Below are positions 16,930 to 25,616 of a DNA stretch of 64,000 nt, piece after piece. The notes beneath the pieces are model-generated. The model made no database searches, was not told the DNA's origin, and saw only the letters and a list, made by a program, of their open reading frames with translations. The position numbers and the translations under genes were made by a program. The stretch covers positions 1,665,501-1,729,500 of the forward strand of contig CANMEE010000001.1 in the NCBI GenBank assembly GCA_947496865.1. The letters run 5' to 3'. The stretch comes from an uncultured Sphingomonadaceae bacterium (GTDB taxonomy: Bacteria > Pseudomonadota > Alphaproteobacteria > Sphingomonadales > Sphingomonadaceae). The stretch's first letter is position 1. The number at the start of each line of letters is the position of its first letter.

Positions 16930-17436
16930 ATGCTTGACGATATGTGGTCCGAGCTTGATCAGGAAGAGGCGCCGCCAGTTGATATGCTGATCGCTTTTTT
17001 TGAAGCGCGCGGCTGGGCGGTCAATCACGTCAGCGAAGAAGAGATTTCGGTGGAAATCAAAGGCAATTGGACCAGCTACCAGTTGCGCGCAATCTGGCGC
17101 AATGAAGACCATGTCCTGCAATTGCTGCTACTGCCTGAAATGCGCGTTCCTGATGACAAGAAGATCGCGATTTATGAGACGCTCGGGCTGATTAATGAAC
17201 AGCTATGGCTGGGCCATTTTGATCTCTGGTCGACCAACAACATATTGCTGTTCCGCCATGCGATCATGCTGGGCGGCAGCGGGATGCTCGGCCTCGACCA
17301 GGCTCAGACGATTGTCGACATGGCGATTGATGAGTGGGAGCGTTTTTATCCGGTGTTCCAATTTGTGTTGTGGAGCGACAAAAGCCCGCAGGACGCCATC
17401 GAGCATGCGATGATCGATACGCAGGGTGAAGCATAG
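16930..17436 (+). CDS. YbjN domain-containing protein
   Basis: A soluble 168-residue acidic protein matching the YbjN fold: an N-terminal helix, a beta sheet around ISVEIKGNWTSYQLRAIWR, then helices with a chaperone-like T3SS layout. E. coli YbjN affects motility and stress responses, but the biochemical role is not settled. It is followed 11 bp later by proC, a pairing common in alphaproteobacteria, which suggests cotranscription. Confidence 0.8.
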   Translation: MLDDMWSELDQEEAPPVDMLIAFFEARGWAVNHVSEEEISVEIKGNWTSYQLRAIWRNEDHVLQLLLLPEMRVPDDKKIAIYETLGLINEQLWLGHFDLWSTNNILLFRHAIMLGGSGMLGLDQAQTIVDMAIDEWERFYPVFQFVLWSDKSPQDAIEHAMIDTQGEA

Positions 17437-17447
17437 GTGAGGGCGAT

Positions 17448-18260
17448 ATGATCGCAGAAGGCTTTAAAACAATCTGGTTTATCGGCTGCGGCAATATGGG
17501 CGGGGCAATCCTGCAGGCCTGGCTGAACCAAGGCTTGGATGCCAGCAAAGTCACTGTCATCAAGCCAAATGCATCATCGCTTCCCGGTGGATTGCAATCA
17601 ACGCCCGATTATCCCGACGGCCCCGCGCCTGATTTGGTGATGCTGGCAATGAAGCCTTATCAACTGGACGACGTCGCGGCAAAGCTCGCGCCCATGGTTC
17701 GAGAGAATAGCCATATTGTTTCGGTTTTGGCCGGGACCGAGATTGATATTTTACGACAGGCTTTCCCCGGCGCGGGCAAGATTATCCGATTAATGCCGAA
17801 TATGGCGGTCACCGTGGCCAAGTCGCCGATGCTGTTGATCAGTGAAACGGATGATCCGCGTCTGACGGATCAAATGAATCAGTTATTTTCTCCGCTGGGA
17901 CCGCCCGAATGGCTCGACAATGAAGATCAAATGCACATTGCAACGGCCTTGTCAGGCTCTGGCCCGGCCTTTGTGTTTCGGGTCATTGATGCATTAGCCG
18001 TTTCCGCAGAAGGACTGGGCATGGACAAGGACCAAGCTGCGCGTCTAGCGCTAGCGATGGTTGACGGCGCAGCCACGCTGGCGGCCGGTTCGGACGTCAA
18101 TCCCGGCGCGCTAGCCAATCAGGTGGCCAGCCCCAATGGCGTCACCCGTAAAGGGCTAGATGTGCTGGATGCAGACGGACGAGCCAATGCTTTGTTCCAT
18201 GATGTGTTGAAAGCAGCGATGGAACGCAACCGCGAAATGGCGGAAGAAGCCAAGGCGTAA
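17448..18260 (+). CDS. proC: Pyrroline-5-carboxylate reductase
   Basis: Last step of proline synthesis, reduction of pyrroline-5-carboxylate with NAD(P)H. The 270-residue protein has the Rossmann loop FIGCGNMGGAIL near residue 10, the middle MLAMKPYQLDDV, the LMPNMAVTVA segment, and the C-terminal P5CR signature ALSGSGPAFVFRVIDALA with VASPNGVTRKGL. The length is normal. The ATG at 17448 follows GAGGGCG. Confidence 0.95.
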   Translation: MIAEGFKTIWFIGCGNMGGAILQAWLNQGLDASKVTVIKPNASSLPGGLQSTPDYPDGPAPDLVMLAMKPYQLDDVAAKLAPMVRENSHIVSVLAGTEIDILRQAFPGAGKIIRLMPNMAVTVAKSPMLLISETDDPRLTDQMNQLFSPLGPPEWLDNEDQMHIATALSGSGPAFVFRVIDALAVSAEGLGMDKDQAARLALAMVDGAATLAAGSDVNPGALANQVASPNGVTRKGLDVLDADGRANALFHDVLKAAMERNREMAEEAKA

Positions 18261-18319
18261 GCAACAACGCTTTCTTGGTGTGCAGCTAGGGATATTCAGA
18301 GTGTCCCGGATACCCTGTT

Positions 18320-18832
18320 TCAGCTCTTGTCCTTGCGCAGATCGAACACCATTTGGCGATCGCTTTCCGGCACCAAACCCTCCAGCACATGCCAGAAACC
18401 GGATACCGATTCCTGTCCGGCGGTTACATAAGCGGCGGACAGTCGTTCCCGCAATTGCGCAAATAGTTCGGCTTCCAAAGCGCCGCCTTGATCGGTTAAC
18501 CGCAGTAATTTTTGCCGCCGGTCCAGCGCGCCGGTCTTGGTCACGACCAGATCGCGATCATGCAGTTCTTTGAGAACCCGGCCCAAAGACTGTTTGGTAA
18601 TCGCCAGTAACCGCAGCAACTCTCCCACCGTCAGATCCGGTTGGCGGGCAATGAAATATAGTGCCCGGTGATGCGCGCGGCCAAGACCTTGTTTGGCCAG
18701 CTCCTGATCAATTGCGTTGGTCAGGCGGGTATAGCCGAAATAAAGCAGCTCTACACCGCGCCGGATTTCGTCTTCGCGCAAGAAAAGCGGCGAAGCTCCG
18801 GGAGAAGTAGCAGGACGAGATATGTCAGTCAT
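18320..18832 (-). CDS. MarR-family transcriptional regulator
   Basis: A 170-residue winged-helix regulator. The DNA-binding core is visible as LTVGELLRLLAITKQSLGRVLKELHDRDLV followed by the wing TGALDRRQKLLRLTDQG. N-terminal helices (GVELLYFGYTRLTNAIDQEL) would form the dimer. Of two possible ATGs (18832 and 18850) I take the shorter; the 243-codon frame upstream lies in the divergent aminotransferase gene and is not real. It is divergent from ilvE with a 91-bp gap, which suggests local control, but no ligand can be deduced. Confidence 0.85.
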   Translation of the reverse strand: MTDISRPATSPGASPLFLREDEIRRGVELLYFGYTRLTNAIDQELAKQGLGRAHHRALYFIARQPDLTVGELLRLLAITKQSLGRVLKELHDRDLVVTKTGALDRRQKLLRLTDQGGALEAELFAQLRERLSAAYVTAGQESVSGFWHVLEGLVPESDRQMVFDLRKDKS

Positions 18833-18851
18833 GTTGACGTATCTTGACATG
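18830..18851. promoter_or_regulatory. Possible MarR operator
   Basis: An imperfect palindrome with CATGT/ACATG outer arms and two direct TTGAC units, lying over the start of the MarR gene and upstream of ilvE. Placement suits autoregulation. TTGACA at 18844-18849 could also be the -35 box of ilvE. This is weak evidence. Confidence 0.3.
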
Positions 18852-18923
18852 CTGCTTAGGTGATTGCAAGATAAACTGATTACGCTTCCGATCCTCCCAT
18901 CAGTCCGGCGAAAGTGACGAGAT

Positions 18924-20021
18924 ATGGCACATGACAATAGTCTGGAAATCCCTGTTGAACGGAATCCCAATCCGGTGACCGATGTCGATCGGGCGAAGCT
19001 GTTGGAAGACCCCGGTTTTGGCAATTTGTTTACCGACCATATGGCGGTCATCCGCTATGCCGAGGGGCAGGGCTGGCATGATGCGAAGATAACCGCGCGT
19101 GTGCCGATCCTGATGGATCCTGCATCCTCTGTGCTGCATTATGCACAGGAAATATTTGAAGGCATGAAGGCTTACCGACTGGCTGATGGAACAACCGCTT
19201 TGTTCCGGCCGGATCAAAATGCCCAACGCTTTCAAGCGTCCGCGCAACGCATGGCGATGCCGGAATTGCCGGAAGATCTTTTCCTAAAGTCGGTTGAAGC
19301 ACTGGTTGATATTGATCGCGACTGGTTTCCCTCGGCCGAAGGCGGGTCGCTTTACCTGCGTCCTTTTATGTTCGCTAGCGAAGTTTTCTTGGGCGTTCGC
19401 CCGGCCAAAGAATATCTCTACATGGTGATTGCATCTCCTGCCGGTGCTTATTTCAAGGCCGGCGCATCGGCCATAACGATTTGGGTATCGCAAGATTATA
19501 GTCGGGCCGCTCCCGGCGGTACGGGCGCTGCCAAATGCGGTGGCAATTACGCCGCGAGCCTCGTCGCTCAGGCAGAAGCGATTGCGCAAAATTGCGATCA
19601 GGTTGTGTTTCTGGATGCCGCTGAACAGCGTTGGGTCGAGGAACTGGGCGGAATGAACCTGTTTTTCGTGATGGATGATGGCCGGCTTATCACACCACCA
19701 CTGACCGGCACTATTTTACCTGGGATCACGCGGGAATCGATCATGATTCTGGCCCGGGAAGAGGGACTGGAAGTCAGCGAAGAGCCTTATGCTATCGATC
19801 AATGGCGCGATGACGCGGCAAGCGGGAAACTGAGAGAAACCTTCGCTTGTGGAACTGCGGCGGTTGTAACGGCGGTGGGAACCGTCCGGTCCGCAAGCGG
19901 AGACTTTACCATTGGCAGCGGCGGTCCTGGGCAGTTAACGGAAAAGCTGCGCATGCGTCTTGTCGATATTCAACGTGGCCTTGCTGAAGACAAGCATGGC
20001 TGGGTGAAACGGCTGTTCTGA
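18924..20021 (+). CDS. ilvE: Branched-chain amino acid aminotransferase
   Basis: A class IV PLP aminotransferase that interconverts Leu, Ile and Val with their 2-oxo acids. The 365-residue length and layout (LHYAQEIFEGMKAYR; substrate loop LYLRPFMFASEVFLGV; PLP Lys204 in GTGAAKCGGNYA; EELGGMNLFFV; LTGTILPGITRESI; GTAAVVTAVG) match the eukaryotic/BCAT-like bacterial subgroup. The regulation may involve the divergent MarR gene. Confidence 0.95.
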   Translation: MAHDNSLEIPVERNPNPVTDVDRAKLLEDPGFGNLFTDHMAVIRYAEGQGWHDAKITARVPILMDPASSVLHYAQEIFEGMKAYRLADGTTALFRPDQNAQRFQASAQRMAMPELPEDLFLKSVEALVDIDRDWFPSAEGGSLYLRPFMFASEVFLGVRPAKEYLYMVIASPAGAYFKAGASAITIWVSQDYSRAAPGGTGAAKCGGNYAASLVAQAEAIAQNCDQVVFLDAAEQRWVEELGGMNLFFVMDDGRLITPPLTGTILPGITRESIMILAREEGLEVSEEPYAIDQWRDDAASGKLRETFACGTAAVVTAVGTVRSASGDFTIGSGGPGQLTEKLRMRLVDIQRGLAEDKHGWVKRLF

Positions 20022-20113
20022 GTAATGTTGGCAAATAAGCTGTAACTGGCTCTTGCCCCATCGAGGTAAGTTGGATATTAGGCCCCTTCGCTGATGAATG
20101 AAGCAGCCTATAT

Positions 20114-20188
20114 TGGGGTGTCGCCAAGTGGTAAGGCAGCGGCTTTTGATGCCGCCATGCGCAGGTTCGAATCCTGCCACCCCAACCA
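20114..20188 (+). tRNA. tRNA-Gln (anticodon TTG)
   Basis: A 75-nt cloverleaf with encoded CCA. The acceptor stem pairs TGGGGTG with CACCCCA. The anticodon stem GCGGC/GCCGC encloses TTTTGAT, giving anticodon TTG. The T loop is GTTCGAATC. The D arm reads CCAAGTGGTAAGG. Confidence 0.95.
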
Positions 20189-20405
20189 AATCCAGAACCT
20201 GATGTAACATCTCAACGCTGATTGCGGAAACCTTGCGTGGTTCATGAAGCGGGACCAATTGCGTTGTCATCGGCTTTTGCAAAGGCACTTATCACGCCCG
20301 CAAAACAACCAAATAGAACGAATCGCTAACGTCAATTCAGCACCGCAAATAGCGCCAGGAGCATCGAATCTTGCCTTGACGACAAGAATATGGGTGGCCG
20401 AATTG

Positions 20406-20506
20406 GTAAAATGCATGAGATTCATGTAAAGCTATGTAAATTACACGCTGTGGCACTGGTAAAGTCAGTAAATATAGCGGTAAACACGATCCGGGTTGGG
20501 AATTTA
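20406..20506. promoter_or_regulatory. Cluster of GTAAA repeats upstream of the response regulator
   Basis: GTAAA occurs at 20406, 20426, 20436, 20459, 20468 and 20480, with an inverse TTTAC near 20502. A perfect palindrome TGTAA-A-TTACA spans 20435-20445. Several spacings are close to one or two DNA turns (10, 20, 9, 12, 23, 22). This lies in the 366-bp gap between tRNA-Gln and the OmpR-type regulator at 20555; nothing else was found in that gap. Confidence 0.4.
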
Positions 20507-20554
20507 CATAATGCGAAGGCAAGGGAATATTGCTTTCGTTACCGGGGAGCTTTT

Positions 20555-21250
20555 ATGCGTATAGCCATTGCGGACGATGACAAAGAAGTCGTAGAATTCT
20601 TAGGAAGAATAGTCGAAGGGCAAGGCCATGTCTTTGTGAGCTATGCGGACGGCAATGCTCTGACGAATGCTTTGTTACGGGACACGTTTGATTTGGTGAT
20701 CCTAGATTGGAACATGCCCGGCAAAACCGGCATCCAAATTCTAGAATGGATGGATGGCGCGGTTGACGAACGTCCGCCGGTGATGATGATGACCAGCCGA
20801 ACCGCAAAGCAGGATATTAGCGATGCTTTGAACGCTGGCGCTGATGACTATATCACCAAACCAGAAGATCCAAACGTGATTGGCGCGCGAATCAACGCGA
20901 TGCTTCGGCGCAGTGCCGGCTCGACCGCTATGGAATCAACCGCCCAATATGGGGAATATATACTCGACCGGATCGAACAAAAGGTTCGGCATAAGGAAAG
21001 TGAAGTATCGCTGACCGCAAAAGAGTTTGAATTGACAGATTTAATGTTCCGTAATCGCGACCGGACCTTGTCGCGACGTTACATCATGGAAACAGTTTGG
21101 CGGACAAATGCGCATCTCGCGACCCGTACGCTCGACATGCACGTCTCGCGGGTACGATCAAAATTGTCGCTCACGCCTGAGAACGGGTTTCGGATTTTCA
21201 CCGTTTTCGGTTATGGCTATAGACTGGAGACCTTAAGCAACGGGATATGA
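20555..21250 (+). CDS. OmpR-family response regulator
   Basis: A 231-residue two-domain regulator. The receiver domain has the acidic pair Asp7-Asp8, phospho-acceptor Asp51 (VILDWNMPG), Thr80 and Lys102 (DDYITKPED). The C-terminal winged helix is seen in VSLTAKEFELTDLMFRNRDR, RRYIMETVWRTNAH and TRTLDMHVSRVRSKL. The ATG at 20555 has an ideal GGGGAGC site; longer readings of the frame run through the regulatory gap. Its stop overlaps the ATG of the FecR/LysM gene (ATGA), so translation is coupled. The partner is probably the CHASE2 kinase two genes on. Confidence 0.95.
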   Translation: MRIAIADDDKEVVEFLGRIVEGQGHVFVSYADGNALTNALLRDTFDLVILDWNMPGKTGIQILEWMDGAVDERPPVMMMTSRTAKQDISDALNAGADDYITKPEDPNVIGARINAMLRRSAGSTAMESTAQYGEYILDRIEQKVRHKESEVSLTAKEFELTDLMFRNRDRTLSRRYIMETVWRTNAHLATRTLDMHVSRVRSKLSLTPENGFRIFTVFGYGYRLETLSNGI

Positions 21251-22620
21251 GCATGAGCTTTTTGACAGGTAAGCGTAACTATTTCGATTGCTTGCGAATT
21301 GCATCCTGTCTCTTGCTGACGTCAGCCATTCTCTCACCAGCATCCGCACTGGCCCAATCCTCTGCGGATAATGCACGGGTGGAATATGTTTTCAAACGCG
21401 GTGATACGCTTATCGATCTGGCTCATAAATATATGCGCAAGCGGTCTGACTATGTGGCGGTGCAGCGGCTCAATCGGATCGCAAATCCGCGCTTTATTCC
21501 CGTCGGTAAAACCGTGTCGATCCCGTTTCGTTTACTGAAATACCGCAAGAGCGAGGCCAGCTTGAGTGCGTTTCGCGGGAATGTTTCCATCGTTCGCGGC
21601 GGTCAGGCGATCAAGCCGGCAAGAGGTTTGGATATTGCTGAAGGTAGCCGGCTGGCAACAGCGGCAGGCAGCTTTCTTACATTGCAGTTGGAGGATGGTT
21701 CGCGCATTTCTATGCCTTCTAACAGCAAAATGCGCCTCACCCGACTGCGGCATATATTATTGACTGACAGTGTGGATTACGAGCTGGCAGTTGATAACGG
21801 TCGGGTGCGGTCGAAAATCACACCATTTGATAAGAAATATGACCGCTATCGCGTTCGGACGCCTGTTGCCGTGTCCGCGGTAAGGGGTACGGACTATCGT
21901 ACCCGCGTTGATGAGGCCACCGGGACGGCCTATTCGGAAACAGTCGAAGGCGCGGTGGATGTTGCCGCCGGTGACAGTTTTGAAGGCGCTAGGACTGTAT
22001 CGGTTCCTGCCGGTACAGGGGCAGCGGCCACGGTCACTGGGGACCTAGAAACAGCAGATTTGCTGACACCTCCTGAAATAATTGATCCAGCGAAGGTGCA
22101 ATCGGAAGAAGAATTGAAATTTGCCATTGTGCCGCGAGCAGCGGCTTCGGCCCATCGGGTATTGGTATCATCTGACGCTGGCTTTGTAGATATTGTCGCA
22201 GAGAAATTGAGCAATGAGCCGACCATCAGCTTGCCGGGTATTGAAGACGGGCGATATTTTGCCAAAGCCACCGCCATTGGGCAGGACGGTTTTGAAGGCA
22301 TGCCAGCGACTTATTCGTTCAAGCGGCAATTGAGTACGCTAAGCGGCAGTGCTGGCAAAGGTGACTTTGGTTATCGTTTCAAATGGGTCGGCGCTGGCAA
22401 GGGCAAGCGCGTTTATCGCTTTCAGCTTCTTCGGGATGATAAAAATGCGATCCCCGTCATCGATGAAGCAGGACTCACCAAGGATGTAATTACATTGTCC
22501 GACCTTCCCGACGGCGAGTATCTGTGGCGGGTGGGTGTCACCCAATATTCGTCCGATCCGGAAGATAAACATGTGTTTCAGAAATGGACCGATTTTGAAA
22601 AATTGACGGTGGCCGGTTAG
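21247..22620 (+). CDS. LysM-FecR domain periplasmic protein
   Basis: A 457-residue exported protein with a signal peptide cleaved near ALAQ (residue ~36). A LysM-like peptidoglycan-binding module covers residues 43-95 (VFKRGDTLIDLAHKYM, LNRIANPRFIPVGKTVSIP). A FecR domain covers roughly 115-250 (GSRLATAAGSFLTLQLEDG, RVRTPVAVSAVRGTDYRT). A C-terminal region of repeated beta strands (residues ~290-455, two FKR/RFKW-DGEYLWRV units) resembles tandem fibronectin-type folds. It probably binds the cell wall and contacts the sensor of the CHASE2 kinase encoded next. The ATG overlaps the regulator's stop. Confidence 0.85.
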   Translation: MSMSFLTGKRNYFDCLRIASCLLLTSAILSPASALAQSSADNARVEYVFKRGDTLIDLAHKYMRKRSDYVAVQRLNRIANPRFIPVGKTVSIPFRLLKYRKSEASLSAFRGNVSIVRGGQAIKPARGLDIAEGSRLATAAGSFLTLQLEDGSRISMPSNSKMRLTRLRHILLTDSVDYELAVDNGRVRSKITPFDKKYDRYRVRTPVAVSAVRGTDYRTRVDEATGTAYSETVEGAVDVAAGDSFEGARTVSVPAGTGAAATVTGDLETADLLTPPEIIDPAKVQSEEELKFAIVPRAAASAHRVLVSSDAGFVDIVAEKLSNEPTISLPGIEDGRYFAKATAIGQDGFEGMPATYSFKRQLSTLSGSAGKGDFGYRFKWVGAGKGKRVYRFQLLRDDKNAIPVIDEAGLTKDVITLSDLPDGEYLWRVGVTQYSSDPEDKHVFQKWTDFEKLTVAG

Positions 22621-22672
22621 AGGCTTAATCGCCCTGGCCGAACTGCGCCGTTATTTGGAGAGCTAACTGTCA

Positions 22673-24961
22673 ATGAAACTGCGCCGCCGCCTGGGGATTG
22701 AATGGGCCGGTGTGGCGCTGGTCGCATCGCTGATCGTTACCGCTCTGATCTATTGGAACAGCCTGTCGGGATTCGACAATCTCCTTTATGACCGTTTGTC
22801 GGAATATGATCGGCCAGAAGCATCTGAAGAGATACTGATCATCGCGGTTGATGAAGATAGTCTGGCGGCCTTTGGAAAATGGCCTTGGGCACGGGATCGC
22901 CACGCCGATTTGCTTAACATATTGACCGAAGCAGAACCCAAAGCGCTTGCCTTTGATATATTGCTCAGCGAACCCGGCAGGGCAGACGAGGATCTGACGC
23001 TTGTTGAGGCTGCTGCAAAAAGTGAGAATCTATTCCTGCCGCTTCATTTTGTTTTTCCCGGAAGCAATGGCGCAGAGTTTGACATTAAGGAACCCATAGC
23101 ACCGTTGAAGCAGGTGGTCAGCGGGATTGGCCACGTCAATCTGCTTTTCGATCGCGATGGAGTGGTGCGACGGACAGCGCTTTGCTTCGGTGGGATCACT
23201 GAACTTGCCGACAGTGAGGAGACGATCTGGCCGCACTTAATGGAGCAAATTTATCGCAGCGTGAATGGCGTGAATTCCGCTGCTTACGACCGTCTGGATA
23301 ATTGTCAGCAGGCGTTGCTTATGCCCTATGCGAAGCGCGGCGCTTATTCTCAGATTTCCTATGCTGCCGTCGTAAATGGCGAAATTCCTGAGGCGTTTCT
23401 GCAAGACAAGATTATATTGGTGGGCGCTACAGCGCAGGGATTGGGGGATCAGCACCCCGTACCACTTGGTGATGGCGGGACCATGGCCGGCGTTGAAATT
23501 ATGGCCAATATGCTGGGCGATATCATGGCCGATAATTTTGTCACGCCCGTTTCAACGGGCACTCAAATCATATTATCATTGGTGCCGACCTGGATATTGT
23601 TGATCGGGTTTTGGCGCTGGCGTCCGCGGACTACGATATTTTTCTCAGTCGCATTGGTCATCGTCATATTGGTGGCGAGCGCGGCCCTATTATCCTTCCA
23701 TATCTGGTTTGCCCCGGGGGCTGCGCTTGTGGGCTTGGCACTGGTCTATCCGGTTTGGGGATGGCGTCGTTTGCAGGCAACCAGTGATTTCATGGATGAT
23801 GAACTGAAGAACTATCGAATGGAGACGCCTGATATCCCGGTACTGGAATCGACTTTGGGGCCGGTCGATTTGGTGACAGAACAGGCCGAAGAGCTAGCCC
23901 ATGCGATCAAGCATGTGCGTGATCTGCGGCGGTTCATTTCCGATGCCCTGACCAATTTGCCTGACCCGATGTTTATCACGGGGCTCGACGGAAAAGTGAA
24001 ATTCGTGAATAAATTAGCGCAAACCGGTTTTGAAGATGGCGCTCAGGATTTGGCGCTCGACGATATGCTCGCGCGGTTCGTCACGCCTGAAGATTTGGGT
24101 GACGTAAAAAACTATCTGGCCCTCGACCAAAAGTTGCGGGAACATGATTATATCGACTTCACCTCTTTAAATGACCAAATATTCGCGATGCGCCGGGCAA
24201 GAGTATTGTCCGATGCCGGCGAGCTACGGGGGCATATCCATTATCTTGCCGACATTACTGCCGTTGCCAATGCAGCGCAGGAGCGCGAAGAAGTGCTGCA
24301 GCTTTTGTCGCATGACATGCGCTCACCGCAGGCAGCGATATTGGCTCTGCTCGATGGTCAGGAAACAACGGACAGCAATAAACGTATCGAAAGTCATGCC
24401 CGCCGTACCTTGGCACTGGCCGATAATTTTGTTGGTCTGGCACGGATTAAATCCAGTGAGTTTTCGGGTGAGGATATCTTGCTGTCCGAACTGGTAATTG
24501 AGGCCAATGACAGCCTCTGGCCGCTCGCCAAACAGCGGGGCATTAAAGCGACGGTTGATGATCAATCGGACGGGGCATTCGTTGTCGGTGAGCCATCTAG
24601 CCTTTACCGCTCCTTTGCTAATTTGATCGATAATGCTATAAAATATAGTCCTGATAATAGTCAGTTGATCATTATTCTTCGGAATATCAGCCTCGACCAG
24701 CAGCCTTTTGTGGCTGTTACGATCACAGATGAAGGCGAGGGTATCGCGGAAGACATGCTCGACAATTTGTTTGACCGGTTCGTTAGCAATGATGCGGAAT
24801 CCAAAGGAACCATCAAAGGCGCTGGTCTAGGGCTCAATTTCGTAGCCGCGGTTATTGAGCGTCACGGCGGGACTATCCGGGCAGAAAATATACGAGAAGG
24901 CGGAGCGCGGTTTACGATATTATTGCCACTGGCACCCGAACCTGAGGACGTTGTGGAATAG
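22673..24961 (+). CDS. CHASE2-domain sensor histidine kinase
   Basis: A 762-residue membrane kinase. One N-terminal helix is followed by a periplasmic CHASE2 domain (about residues 40-290: IAVDEDSLAAFGKWPWARDRHADLL, FDILLSEPG, VNLLFDRDGVVRR, KIILVGATAQGLGD). Three membrane helices (~300-375) and a PAS-like segment (~420-530) come next. The kinase core has the H box LSHDMRSPQ with His547, N box FANLIDNAIKYSP, G1 DEGEGIAED, F box LFDRFV and G2 KGAGLGLNF. CHASE2 domains sense extracytoplasmic signals of unknown nature. It is the third gene of the regulator-FecR-kinase operon. Confidence 0.9.
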   Translation: MKLRRRLGIEWAGVALVASLIVTALIYWNSLSGFDNLLYDRLSEYDRPEASEEILIIAVDEDSLAAFGKWPWARDRHADLLNILTEAEPKALAFDILLSEPGRADEDLTLVEAAAKSENLFLPLHFVFPGSNGAEFDIKEPIAPLKQVVSGIGHVNLLFDRDGVVRRTALCFGGITELADSEETIWPHLMEQIYRSVNGVNSAAYDRLDNCQQALLMPYAKRGAYSQISYAAVVNGEIPEAFLQDKIILVGATAQGLGDQHPVPLGDGGTMAGVEIMANMLGDIMADNFVTPVSTGTQIILSLVPTWILLIGFWRWRPRTTIFFSVALVIVILVASAALLSFHIWFAPGAALVGLALVYPVWGWRRLQATSDFMDDELKNYRMETPDIPVLESTLGPVDLVTEQAEELAHAIKHVRDLRRFISDALTNLPDPMFITGLDGKVKFVNKLAQTGFEDGAQDLALDDMLARFVTPEDLGDVKNYLALDQKLREHDYIDFTSLNDQIFAMRRARVLSDAGELRGHIHYLADITAVANAAQEREEVLQLLSHDMRSPQAAILALLDGQETTDSNKRIESHARRTLALADNFVGLARIKSSEFSGEDILLSELVIEANDSLWPLAKQRGIKATVDDQSDGAFVVGEPSSLYRSFANLIDNAIKYSPDNSQLIIILRNISLDQQPFVAVTITDEGEGIAEDMLDNLFDRFVSNDAESKGTIKGAGLGLNFVAAVIERHGGTIRAENIREGGARFTILLPLAPEPEDVVE

Positions 24962-24966
24962 TTTCG

Positions 24967-25515
24967 CTATTCGATTCCGCTGCGGGTGCGGGTAACGGTT
25001 TTGGTCGCTTGGTTGGAATTTCCGAGATCGGACAAAGCGGCATCAATCAAATGGGGTAGAGATTGCTCGATTGAACCCTTGCAATGATATTCCGCCGCTG
25101 TGCCGGAATAGATGGTGGACCCATCCAATGCGCTGACCATGTCAACGGTAAGGCGATGCTCCACATCGTCGCAGGATTGCAACGGTTTGCGCTTTTTCTG
25201 TTCGGCAATTGTGCTGAGCTCGCTATTTTCCCCTGTTGTCACAGCGATGGATGCAGGCCGACCGGCCAGCGCGATATGAACCAATATGGGTGCGTCCGTT
25301 GCCGTAGAAAAATTGTTGGCGGCCAAAGCGTCAGCTACCATCGTGCGCGCCATCATGTAGGCTTCGCTGTTTTGCTCGGGCTTAGCCGTGAAGCTATATT
25401 GTTTCTGTACGGGTAAAGTCGAGGCCGCTTGGGTTTGAATCCGGGTCTCTATGGGGCCGCCGCAGCTGGTGGTTACGGCGGCTATTGGTATCATCAAGGT
25501 GACAAGGCGGCGCAT
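24967..25515 (-). CDS. Hypothetical lipoprotein (182 aa)
   Basis: An N-terminal signal ending in the lipobox-like TTSCGG (Cys near residue 18) points to a lipoprotein. The remainder shows a strand-rich pattern (PILVHIALAGRPASIAVTTG, HRLTVDMVSALDGSTIYSGTAAEYHC) reminiscent of DUF4136-type lipoproteins, but I am not sure of the family. The ATG at 25515 has GAGG ten bases upstream, while the longer frame would need a TTG. It is convergent with the CHASE2 kinase gene. Confidence 0.7.
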   Translation of the reverse strand: MRRLVTLMIPIAAVTTSCGGPIETRIQTQAASTLPVQKQYSFTAKPEQNSEAYMMARTMVADALAANNFSTATDAPILVHIALAGRPASIAVTTGENSELSTIAEQKKRKPLQSCDDVEHRLTVDMVSALDGSTIYSGTAAEYHCKGSIEQSLPHLIDAALSDLGNSNQATKTVTRTRSGIE

Positions 25516-25544
25516 AGCAGTCCTCAAGCTCGTTAGTGACCAGT

Positions 25545-25560
25545 TGTTACAATAGTAACA
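25545..25560. promoter_or_regulatory. Palindromic operator candidate TGTTAC-N4-GTAACA
   Basis: A perfect 6-bp inverted repeat with a 4-bp spacer, 30 bp upstream of the lipoprotein start. The size and symmetry fit a dimeric repressor site. The binding protein is unknown. Confidence 0.35.
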
Positions 25561-25616
25561 TAGCTTGAAATGTCACGACAATAGGCAATTGTCTCAATAA
25601 TATAGCTGTTTTCGAG

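Noticed and set aside
20390..20440. tRNA-like stretch (GGTGGCCGAATTGGTAAAATGC) resembling the D arm of tRNA-Ser/Leu
   Set aside because: No pairing acceptor stem and no GTTCGA T loop follow at the needed distance.
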